Source of the DNA: CAZIWX01 sp964543125
GTDB lineage: Bacteria; Fidelibacterota; UBA8477
Assembly: GCA_964543125.1 (NCBI GenBank)
Contig: CAZIWX010000005.1
Location: forward strand, 1-50,209
DNA length: 50,209 nt
Reading direction: 5' to 3'
Shown in pieces: positions 19,001 through 25,277 of the stretch. A program made the position numbers and the translations under genes. The notes beneath the pieces are model-generated. The model made no database searches, was not told the DNA's origin, and worked only from the letters and a program-made list of their open reading frames with translations. Position 1 is the first letter of the stretch, and every line of letters begins with the position of its first letter.

Positions 19001-19556
19001 CTTCGGTAGCTTGCAGACGCCGGAATGATAAATTGCGCTGCTGCTTATATTTATTTACCCCGGCCGCTTCATCGATCAACTGCCGCCGTTCTTCCTTACT
19101 TTCGCTGAGAATGGATTCCACCATCTTCAGTTCGATCACCGAATAGGCATCCGAACTCATACCGGTATCCATGAACAGGTTCAGAATATCCTTCAGACGA
19201 CATGCGTTTTTATTGAGATAATATTCACTGGTGCCGTCGCCAAAGACCCGGCGGGTGATATTGACATCGGTATATTCCACCGGTAACACACCCCGGTTAT
19301 TATGAATATCGAGTGAGACTTCGGCGAAGGACAGTGGTTTACGCTCAGCGGTTCCACTGAAAATCACATCATGCATACTCTGGCTGCGTAACACAGACGA
19401 TTTTTGCTCACCTAATACCCAGCGGATCGCATCAACCACATTGGTTTTGCCGCATCCATTGGGTCCCACAATACAGGTTATGCCCTGATCAAATTTAACC
19501 TTGGTGGGTTCGGCGAAAGACTTAAAGCCTTTGATGTTCAGTTCGGATATATACAT
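16038..19556 (-). CDS. smc: Chromosome segregation protein SMC
   Basis: A full-length 1172-residue SMC ATPase. The N-terminal head carries Walker A GPNGCGKT (31-38) and RWVLGEQ. Two long coiled coils rich in Glu, Gln, Arg and Leu flank a globular hinge at about 505-660 (GYSGGVRSVMEA to LVEDDFKPDWKTFSGRVVT). The C-terminal head has the signature LSAGEKALIAIALLF and Walker B FCILDEVDAPLDDHN, then VITHNKLTMEAA with the switch His. SMC compacts and separates chromosomes, usually with ScpA and ScpB, which are not in this window. The length fits the bacterial family. It follows the HIT gene after a 64-base gap and precedes the GWxTD gene. Confidence 0.98.
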   Translation of the reverse strand: MYISELNIKGFKSFAEPTKVKFDQGITCIVGPNGCGKTNVVDAIRWVLGEQKSSVLRSQSMHDVIFSGTAERKPLSFAEVSLDIHNNRGVLPVEYTDVNITRRVFGDGTSEYYLNKNACRLKDILNLFMDTGMSSDAYSVIELKMVESILSESKEERRQLIDEAAGVNKYKQQRNLSFRRLQATEADLLRINDVLQEVEKNVNSLRRQLKRYNRYETVKTQLQADEIALAQWEIQQHQTQVEPLRLKAKDLQRRYDEETENLAVAEQQAEALQTELTGLETQRQQQREAVRQQEMVVNELERKLLVAGEKISAATAALDRLKVEDRALQERQQTTQSVQADLENEREHLLPRIEGKQAQHAKLRAEFESAVSAYQEAQTAFEEENRKRVSLLNSVSEAKHKQERFTQAIAQYQDQLAGLAEKRVRLKSSEESYQKDLFGASSDQTGAEKAYQDLEQRIEEMNNGFQKLQTQLNEVRETLAAKRGERVSLENQLDFYEELLETGEGYSGGVRSVMEARDQLKGVLGTVADIVKVAEKYQTAIQAGLGNFAEIVVTRDRPTAEAAIRFLEREKKGAATFFPLKEAGKPAVDPAHLSGTGVIGSALKFVKAPAGQARLLSVLLGDLYLVEDDFKPDWKTFSGRVVTVSGRLRDCHGFLHGGTGGEEKAALVGRRDRLEKLQTRHTQLVDEIERDSATIENLRDQLGQLERELRQARSERENQRQIMLEYDRRVSRAQYGMSTTTADLRSVADEQEQIRQRINAAETKLADIQPRIDEKQAELKQLDKTVAKSEAKLQALLLERDATSEKAQVSRIEVVNLENERRNLTTRLTGLVENVTEFGTRLVQIRKDHHANEQMLQTNRKIQVASEQELSVARKTLQKTQAAFTAADKSYQNQRLEYNELEHKLRLQRTTRDIAGQELKELELKLVDMKSQRQRISDRIFEKYQVELPPITDPLEFEPGELQKRIQRSLRFIENLGPVNMAVKEEFESEQSRLIFLREQQADLLDAKTSLLETISRLDRIARKQFRETFEQVRENFKATFQMLFDGGSADIRLENADDLLDSDLVITATPKGKRTQNLKMLSAGEKALIAIALLFGIYQVKPSPFCILDEVDAPLDDHNVRKYAKILDHFSTHTQFIVITHNKLTMEAAKFLYGVTMEEQGVSKLVSVKFV

Positions 19557-19620
19557 CGTGCAAGTTTTTGGTTTTGGTTAGGCAACCATAAGTATTTTCC
19601 CAAGCCGGTTTTTTTCGAGT

Positions 19621-19965
19621 TTAACCCGGAGGCCAAAGCATTCTCCGAGCACCCAGAACATGCACATGAAAATGGGAAACAGTCTGGCCCCCCTCCTCAC
19701 TATCATTAATCACGAGGCGAAAACCATTGACCATTCCTTCCTTTAAAGCCAGTTCACTGGCTTTATGGATTACCCTGCCCACCAACGCTTCGTGTCCTTC
19801 GTTAATGTCTCGTGGACGGGCAATATGTTGTTTGGGGATGATCAGAAAATGCCTGGGGGCTTGAGGATTAATGTCATTAAATGCCATAATCTCATCATCT
19901 TCATAGATCTTATCAACGGGCATTTCCCCGGAAATCAATTTACAAAAGATACAGTTTTCATCCAT
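19621..19965 (-). CDS. HIT-family nucleotide-binding protein (HINT-like)
   Basis: From the ATG at 19965, preceded by GGGGAG, the protein is 114 residues. It begins MDENCIFCKLISGE, the usual start of HINT proteins with a CxxC pair. The catalytic histidine triad is SHFHVHVLG near the C-terminus, and FNDINPQAPRHFLIIPKQHI is the conserved core. HINT enzymes hydrolyse AMP-linked phosphoramidates such as AMP-lysine. An upstream ATG five codons earlier is possible but would overlap the ribosome binding site. It is cytosolic and lies between rsmE and smc with short gaps, so it is probably part of the same transcript. Confidence 0.92.
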   Translation of the reverse strand: MDENCIFCKLISGEMPVDKIYEDDEIMAFNDINPQAPRHFLIIPKQHIARPRDINEGHEALVGRVIHKASELALKEGMVNGFRLVINDSEEGGQTVSHFHVHVLGARRMLWPPG

Positions 19966-20012
19966 GACTGCGCTCCCCATGAAATTTTGTTATTCTATCT
20001 CGGGCTGCCGCT

Positions 20013-20735
20013 TTAGATCGCTGCATCAATCCACTGGGCAGCTCCACTCAAAACACTGATTGCCGCCGTTTCCGAACGTAACCGGCGAGGTCCGAGGTGA
20101 ATGAATAGGAATTCATTTCGCCGAGCCATCTCAATTTCGCTTTCCGACCAATCACCTTCCGGTCCGACCCAGATCCAGAGGTTTGGAGGAAATGCTCCCC
20201 GCGCTACCGTAAACACGGGCCGCGCTTTTTCGGTTTGCATACAAAACCAGTGTTTCGCGTCCCCGGAATGCCGCCGGGCTTCCACCGGTGATGTCAAATT
20301 CCATATTTCCGGTAATTGCGACCGGGCCGATTGCTTCACGGCGCTTACGGCAATACGTTCCAACCGGTCACGGCGAATACTCTGCTTAATCGTGTGCTCG
20401 GTTAGCAGTGGAACAATGCGGGTGACACCTAATTCGGTCGCTTTTTCGACCACCCATTCCAGGTGATCGGATTTTAAATTTCCGATAGCGAGAGTGATAG
20501 GGATCAGACTTTCGCCCAAACCCGTTCGTGGCGCCGCGGCACTGGCAATGACGGTGTCTCGCCCAATTTCCAATAATGTCAAAATACGAGCGTGTCCCTT
20601 GCCATCCACCGCCATTACCTGCTCACCCACTTTGAAACGCCGGACTGTCCGCAGGTGATGAAACTCGGAACCGGTGATGGTCAGGTCCGTTCCTTTCAGA
20701 TCGAGGTCCGACAGAAAGATCTGTTCCAGGGTCAT
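20013..20735 (-). CDS. rsmE: 16S rRNA (uracil(1498)-N(3))-methyltransferase
   Basis: A 240-residue SPOUT-class methyltransferase that methylates N3 of U1498 in the decoding region of 16S rRNA. An N-terminal PUA-like domain (about 1-70, with SEFHHLRTVRRFKVGEQV) precedes the trefoil-knot domain. The latter shows WVVEKATELGVTRIVPLLTEHT, then WVGPEGDWSESEIEMA and LGPRRLRSETAAISVLS, which bind S-adenosylmethionine. The start overlaps the stop of the beta-barrel gene by four bases (ATGA), so these are translationally coupled. Confidence 0.95.
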   Translation of the reverse strand: MTLEQIFLSDLDLKGTDLTITGSEFHHLRTVRRFKVGEQVMAVDGKGHARILTLLEIGRDTVIASAAAPRTGLGESLIPITLAIGNLKSDHLEWVVEKATELGVTRIVPLLTEHTIKQSIRRDRLERIAVSAVKQSARSQLPEIWNLTSPVEARRHSGDAKHWFCMQTEKARPVFTVARGAFPPNLWIWVGPEGDWSESEIEMARRNEFLFIHLGPRRLRSETAAISVLSGAAQWIDAAI

Positions 20736-21328
20736 TTAAACCGCGGAAATTCCATGCCAAACTGTAGAAAAATCCCCTGATACACCTGCTTACCATCAAT
20801 CCGGGCCCGGAATTGCGTAAAATCGTACCCCACTCGTAAAAGATAGGTCCCCGTTCGTGACTGATGAACCTTGAACTCCATTGCCAGTTTACCATAGATT
20901 GACGGATAGCCGCGCACATGACGCCAACGTGCCAAATCAAATGAATTATTATCCGTATCCATTGCCAGAATCGGTCCGAAACCACCATAGAAACCAAATT
21001 GGAAGCTGGGGTCCAGGTCGCCTGCAAATGGATAAACACTAACACCACCCATGGCTTTCAGCATGGATAAATTTTGATTGTTTAGCTTATACAGCCTGCC
21101 CGTATAGCGATCGTAGTATTCGTAGGAAGTTCCCGACTCCACCAGGGTCCAATTACTCTCCAGAGATAAAGCCCAGTTGGGATTCAAATCGAGGTGCCAG
21201 ATGCCGCCAAAACTCCCCCCATAGGTTAACAATTCCGCATCAAATCCCCAGGATTGGAAAGGATGGGACTGTGCCTGGAGCAGAGTTACCGTAAAAAGCA
21301 ACGCACCGATTGATTTGAGTCGATTCAT
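20732..21328 (-). CDS. Predicted outer-membrane beta-barrel protein
   Basis: A 198-residue protein with a signal peptide (MNRLKSIGALLFTVTLLQAQS). The mature part is built of alternating hydrophobic/aromatic strands, such as WALSLESNWTLVES, MGGVSVYPFAG and FQFGFYGGFGPILAMD. It ends with a strand rich in aromatic residues (IFLQFGMEFPRFK), as expected for an outer-membrane barrel of about eight strands. No family is recognised with confidence. The gene overlaps both neighbours by four bases: the RsbW-like ATPase gene upstream and rsmE downstream. Finding an outer-membrane protein locked into that pair is unusual. Confidence 0.7.
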   Translation of the reverse strand: MNRLKSIGALLFTVTLLQAQSHPFQSWGFDAELLTYGGSFGGIWHLDLNPNWALSLESNWTLVESGTSYEYYDRYTGRLYKLNNQNLSMLKAMGGVSVYPFAGDLDPSFQFGFYGGFGPILAMDTDNNSFDLARWRHVRGYPSIYGKLAMEFKVHQSRTGTYLLRVGYDFTQFRARIDGKQVYQGIFLQFGMEFPRFK

Positions 21329-21756
21329 GACCGTCGCCGCACCATCAGCAGTTCATGGCCATCCGCCACCGTGCGGGACACGACTTCATCCATAAACGTG
21401 CGGATGAACATCATGCCGCGGCCATTGCTTTTCAGCCGGTTTTCAGGAATCGTGGGATCCGCCAGGGTTTGTATGTTGAAACCAGACCCATGATCCGTGA
21501 TGGTAATGCGCAGTTCCTGATTGGTAAGCCGAAGCACCAGACTCACCAACTTTTGCACCGTAAGGTGGTTGCCATGAATAATCGCATTGCTAACACCCTC
21601 CTGGACAGCCATGAGAATATCCCCGGCTTCGGTTTCAGAGAAGTCGTATTTAGTCAGAAACGTCTCCATGAATCGGCTTACGGTAGCCATTTCCTGACAG
21701 TCTGAAGGGATGGTAAGTTTAGAAATAACGGCAGGTCTGCTGAGCGGCTGATTCAT
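21325..21756 (-). CDS. RsbW-like ATP-binding protein (anti-sigma factor/serine-kinase family)
   Basis: From the ATG at 21756 the protein has 143 residues and consists of a single GHKL ATPase domain. The N box is VQEGVSNAIIHGNH, the G1 box is ITDHGSGFN and the G2 box is GRGMMFIRTFMDEV. This matches HATPase_c_2 proteins such as RsbW and SpoIIAB, which phosphorylate anti-anti-sigma factors and sequester sigma factors. The frame is open to an ATG at 21849, and neither start has a clear ribosome binding site. I prefer the shorter one because it matches family length. No sigma factor or STAS partner lies in the window, so the target is unknown. The stop overlaps the barrel gene by four bases. Confidence 0.82.
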   Translation of the reverse strand: MNQPLSRPAVISKLTIPSDCQEMATVSRFMETFLTKYDFSETEAGDILMAVQEGVSNAIIHGNHLTVQKLVSLVLRLTNQELRITITDHGSGFNIQTLADPTIPENRLKSNGRGMMFIRTFMDEVVSRTVADGHELLMVRRRS

Positions 21757-21944
21757 AGCGTGCAAGTTTATTAAATCAGGCGTCACTCGACAAGGGCTTA
21801 TCAGACCGAAGTCCCCTCCCTTTTTTTGATCCAAAACAGGCTCCGCCATTTGTAAAAGCTCGCAAGCCCCTGCTCACCAAGATTTTAGAAGTTTACTTCC
21901 GTTTCCGGGGGAACTCCGGCTTATCGAAGAGGACATCGCCGGAT

Positions 21945-22352
21945 TTAGCGCGGCTTTTCAGGGGAATTCGAGGCCGCATCCCTGATTTGAATTCCGAATC
22001 GTTCAAGGCTGGATTTTTCACTCAATTCGCTCAGGACGGCATCCGGTATTTTTAATCGTTCAACCGGCTGATTATTAAGCAGATGAGTCTGGAACAATTC
22101 AGCTACATCCGCTGGAGTCACCTTACCGTACCAGATGCCTTCGGGATAAACGACGAGCACGGCGCCGAATTCACAGGCATCGAGACAACCGGCGCTATTG
22201 ACCCGGATCTGGTGCTGCAACCCGGATTTCTTTACGCAGGCCTTCAACCGGGCTTTTATCTCAGCCCCACCACACCGTGAACAGGAACCTCTCAGATGGC
22301 CTTCCGGACGTTCATTGGTACAGACAAAGAGATGTTTTTCAAAGCGCTCCAC
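21945..22352 (-). CDS. Thioredoxin-fold [2Fe-2S] ferredoxin
   Basis: A 135-residue protein of the shethna/NuoE-like ferredoxin family. The four likely cluster ligands are Cys11 (FVCTNERPEGH), Cys24 (RGSCSRCGG), Cys56 and Cys60 (NSAGCLDACEFGAVLVVYPEG). The following WYGKVTPADVAELFQTHL completes the domain, and about 45 C-terminal residues are extra and polar. Such ferredoxins carry electrons in the cytosol. The partner is not defined by sequence. The gene ends 95 bases before the open frame of the ATPase gene and begins 2 bases after the dehydrogenase stop, so it is probably co-expressed with that dehydrogenase. Confidence 0.88.
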   Translation of the reverse strand: MERFEKHLFVCTNERPEGHLRGSCSRCGGAEIKARLKACVKKSGLQHQIRVNSAGCLDACEFGAVLVVYPEGIWYGKVTPADVAELFQTHLLNNQPVERLKIPDAVLSELSEKSSLERFGIQIRDAASNSPEKPR

Positions 22353-22354
22353 GA

Positions 22355-23389
22355 TTAAGGTTCCAGCCGGATGACCACTTTACCGAATTCATGGTCCTTG
22401 GCTAAATAGGCGTGAGCGGCGGCGATGTCCGACATGGGAAAAACACGGTCCACCAGCGGAACCAATATATTTTGCGCCGCTAAATCGAGAACCGCTTCAA
22501 AATCACCCACTGATCCCATGGTTGAACCCAAAATGGATAATCGCTTTGCAAATAGATGGCGAATTTCAATTTCAGCGTGGGGACCGGTCGTGGCGCCGCA
22601 CGTCACCAATCGACCCGCGAAAGCGAGAGAGCGCAAACTGGCCTGCCAGGTGGCCTCACCCACATGTTCGAACACCACATCGGCTCCTTTACCCTGGGTG
22701 AGCGTTTTTACCACCCGGCTCACATCGGATTGTGCTGAATCGATGGTAAAATCGGCGCCGATGCTGGTTGCCAGCTTTTGTTTCCGAGCCGTTCGCGTAG
22801 CTGCAATCACCGTTGCTCCCAGGTGTTTGGCGATTTGAATGGCAGCCATACCCACACCGGAACCGGCCCCTTGAACCAAAATAATTTCACCGGATTGCAG
22901 TTGGGCGCGGTTGACGATCATATTCCAGGCCGTGAGATAAGCCAAGGGTAGTGCCGCAGCCGTTTCCCAATTTAAAGCAGCTGGTTTACGGCCTAGGTTC
23001 ACGGGTTTAAAAACGCACAAAGTTTGCATTACACCAGGTTCGGTTTCACCCAGAATACCGTAAGCCTGGCACAGATCCTGGCGGCCTGCCATACAGGCGG
23101 CACAGTGTCCGCAGAAAGTTCCGGGCTGGACCACTACTTCATCCCCAACCTGCCAACCGGTTACATCCGCGCCGACGGCCAGAATGACGCCGGCGCCATC
23201 GCTACCCGGAATATGGGGCAGGGGGAGTTTTAGGCTACGTATTCCCTGACGCACCCACAAATCCAGGTGATTGAGCGCGGCGGTTTTCATTTTAACCAGA
23301 ATTCCATTCGGTGTCAGCACCGGATCGGGTAGAGTGTCGACCCGTAAGACCCCGGGTCCGCCGTGTTCATTAAATCGAACTGCTTGCAT
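22355..23389 (-). CDS. Zinc-containing medium-chain dehydrogenase/reductase
   Basis: A 344-residue MDR-family oxidoreductase. The GroES-like N-terminal domain holds PHIPGSDGAGVILAVG and a structural zinc lobe with Cys93, Cys96, Cys99 and Cys107 (FCGHCAACMAGRQDLC). The Rossmann domain has GAGSGVGMAAIQIAKHLGA for NAD(P)H. At the position of the first catalytic zinc ligand, usually Cys, the sequence is AALNHLDLWVRQG. This is found in a recognisable MDR subgroup, so catalytic zinc binding is doubtful. The substrate is unknown; alcohols or quinones are possible. It is separated by 2 bases from the ferredoxin gene. Confidence 0.88.
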   Translation of the reverse strand: MQAVRFNEHGGPGVLRVDTLPDPVLTPNGILVKMKTAALNHLDLWVRQGIRSLKLPLPHIPGSDGAGVILAVGADVTGWQVGDEVVVQPGTFCGHCAACMAGRQDLCQAYGILGETEPGVMQTLCVFKPVNLGRKPAALNWETAAALPLAYLTAWNMIVNRAQLQSGEIILVQGAGSGVGMAAIQIAKHLGATVIAATRTARKQKLATSIGADFTIDSAQSDVSRVVKTLTQGKGADVVFEHVGEATWQASLRSLAFAGRLVTCGATTGPHAEIEIRHLFAKRLSILGSTMGSVGDFEAVLDLAAQNILVPLVDRVFPMSDIAAAHAYLAKDHEFGKVVIRLEP

Positions 23390-23456
23390 GGGATTTAGGC
23401 TCCTCGCAACTAACCCTTAGTCAGTGGGTTTGATCAAAGAATTACAGGGAATGGAA

Positions 23457-23642
23457 TTACTTAATATCTTTAAAATCAGCGTCTTCAATATCTTGTTCAT
23501 CGATGGGTAATTTGTGGTCAGGCTGCGCACCCCCCCGAACCGGTGGCTGCTGATCGGAATGAATTTTAAGATTTTGCGATAACCAGCGTGACCCGCGATA
23601 GATCAGGTAAAAAATAATGATGAGGGTGATAAGTTTGGACAT
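23457..23642 (-). CDS. Small single-pass membrane protein, acidic C-terminus
   Basis: A 61-residue protein with one N-terminal transmembrane helix (LITLIIIFYLIYRGSRWL, residues 4-21), a positive region after it, and a polar tail ending DIEDADFKDIK. Small proteins with this layout and an acidic EDADFxxI-type ending are familiar to me from Bacteroidota and relatives, usually near genes like these. I cannot name a family with confidence. It lies in the same orientation between the deoxynucleoside kinase (24-base gap) and the dehydrogenase gene. Function is unknown. Confidence 0.65.
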   Translation of the reverse strand: MSKLITLIIIFYLIYRGSRWLSQNLKIHSDQQPPVRGGAQPDHKLPIDEQDIEDADFKDIK

Positions 23643-23666
23643 GGTAAATCTCGATAAACGGCTTTA

Positions 23667-24305
23667 TTAATGTCGAATTGGATTTAAAAAGCGGGTTCCG
23701 GATATAGGTTGCCGGATCGTTTTTATTAACTCCTCCAGATCCTCCGGGTTCTCCACAAAATCAATTTCCGTGGCATTAATGATGAGGAGCGGCGAACCGG
23801 AATAGTGGAAAAAGAATTCGTTGTACATTTTGTTCAAGGCTTCGATGTAATCCCGGGTGATGGGTGCTTCAATTTCCCGGCCCCGCTTACGAATATTGTG
23901 GAGCAGCCGGTCGGTGTCCGCTTGGAGATAAATCACCAGTTCCGGATTGGTAATACTCGCTTCCAGCATATTGGCAACTCGGTTATAGAGCGCCAACTCT
24001 TTTTCTTCCAGGTTCAAATAGGCGAATAGCCGGTCCTTCTGAAACATATAATCGGTAATGAGCAGGCTGGAAAATAAATCGGTTTGCCGAAGATCCTGTT
24101 GCTGGCGATAGCGGCTCAGGAGAAAATACACTTGCGTATGAAAAGCATAACGTTTCTGGTCTTTGTAAAAATTTTCCAGGAAAGGATTTTCTTCGAATTG
24201 CTCCAAGATCAGCTTCGCATGCAGGCGTTCGGCCAGACGTTCGGCCAAGCTGGTTTTTCCCACGCCGATAACGCCCTCGATGGCGATATGATAAAGCGGC
24301 CTCAT
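23667..24305 (-). CDS. Deoxynucleoside kinase family protein
   Basis: A 212-residue cytosolic kinase of the deoxyguanosine/deoxyadenosine kinase family, which salvages deoxynucleosides. The P-loop is EGVIGVGKTSL (residues 9-19). Further family features are DYMFQKDRLFA, which includes the basic base-recognition segment. YLQADTDRLLHNIRKRGR follows, with the lid arginines. The start overlaps the folK stop by four bases. Which deoxynucleoside is used cannot be told from sequence. Confidence 0.9.
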   Translation of the reverse strand: MRPLYHIAIEGVIGVGKTSLAERLAERLHAKLILEQFEENPFLENFYKDQKRYAFHTQVYFLLSRYRQQQDLRQTDLFSSLLITDYMFQKDRLFAYLNLEEKELALYNRVANMLEASITNPELVIYLQADTDRLLHNIRKRGREIEAPITRDYIEALNKMYNEFFFHYSGSPLLIINATEIDFVENPEDLEELIKTIRQPISGTRFLNPIRH

Positions 24306-24799
24306 GGAATCCGTTCCGTTTCCAAGCGGTTGACGCGATGCTGATCCGAACAGTTTACAAGTAGTTCATGAACTGTTAAGCCGGTGACCGGGTCTTGAAA
24401 TTTCGGGTCCAAGTCATCCAGGGGTTCAAGCACAAACCGGCGTTCCTGGTAGCGTGGATGGGGTACAGTCAAATCCGGCGTCCGGAGTATTTGATCACCG
24501 TAAAAAATAATATCCAGATCCAGCGGCCGGGGTTGGTTCCGCGGACCACCGCGCCGGCGGCCCTGCGCGACTTCGATTTGTTGGAGAACTTTCAATAAAT
24601 CGGAGGGCCGCAGGTCAGTGGTTATGCTCACCACCGCGTTGACAAAATCCGATTGCTTCGGACCACCGATCGGCTCGGTCGTGAAATATGAACTCACTTC
24701 CAGGTTGCTAAATCGGTTTTGTAGCTGTTTCAGAGCCTGATCCAATTGATATAGCGGATCATCCATATTTGAACCCAGACCGAGGATCACTTTCCGCAT
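24302..24799 (-). CDS. folK: 6-hydroxymethyl-7,8-dihydropterin pyrophosphokinase
   Basis: A 165-residue enzyme that transfers pyrophosphate from ATP to hydroxymethyl-dihydropterin in folate synthesis. LGLGSNMDDPLYQLDQAL at the N-terminus, the active-site RRRGGPRNQPRPLDLDIIFYG with its Asp pair, and VPHPRYQERRFVLEPL are diagnostic. It overlaps folB upstream by one base and the deoxynucleoside kinase downstream by four. The folB-folK order is the usual pathway pairing, since FolB makes the substrate for FolK. Confidence 0.96.
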   Translation of the reverse strand: MRKVILGLGSNMDDPLYQLDQALKQLQNRFSNLEVSSYFTTEPIGGPKQSDFVNAVVSITTDLRPSDLLKVLQQIEVAQGRRRGGPRNQPRPLDLDIIFYGDQILRTPDLTVPHPRYQERRFVLEPLDDLDPKFQDPVTGLTVHELLVNCSDQHRVNRLETERIP

Positions 24800-25167
24800 T
24801 AGTTATCTACCGGTTTTATCCGGGTGACTTCCGCCTCCACATAATCCAGAACCGCGTCAATGGGAACTTTGGTCTTCCGCAAAGCCACCGTCACTCTTTC
24901 CACGTCAAACTGCTTGACCAGAGCGACGGCAATATGGTCCGCCAGGGTCTCAATGAGATGATATTTTCGGGTGGTTACCATGGTTTTTACAACGTCATAA
25001 ACTTTTTGGTAATCAACCGCCCGTGGCAGACTATCGGTTTCGGCTACCTGGCGAAAAGGGTAGGTAATTTGGACATCTGCTTCAAATCGTCCGCCCAGTT
25101 CTTTTTCGAAGTCCTGAACACCGTGATAACCATAAAAAACCAGATTTTTTAACGTGAGTTTTCCCAT
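24799..25167 (-). CDS. folB: Dihydroneopterin aldolase
   Basis: From the ATG at 25167 the protein is 122 residues and starts MGKLTLKNLVFYGYHGVQDFEKELGG, the canonical FolB beginning with the Tyr-His region used for pterin binding. ALVKQFDVERVTVALRKTKVPI near the C-terminus contains the active-site lysine. The frame extends 27 codons upstream, but that part has no homology-like features. FolB converts dihydroneopterin to hydroxymethyl-dihydropterin, the substrate of the FolK encoded next (stop and start overlap by one base). It is the probable first gene of a folB-folK-kinase unit. Confidence 0.94.
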   Translation of the reverse strand: MGKLTLKNLVFYGYHGVQDFEKELGGRFEADVQITYPFRQVAETDSLPRAVDYQKVYDVVKTMVTTRKYHLIETLADHIAVALVKQFDVERVTVALRKTKVPIDAVLDYVEAEVTRIKPVDN

Positions 25168-25277
25168 GAGATAGTAAATGTAGCCTGCGGCTGAACTTAT
25201 ACAAGTATGAAACCGCGGCGGTTTGGAGCCTATATAAAAAAAATTCAAATCGAATGGGAAACGACAGTAAAATCCGA

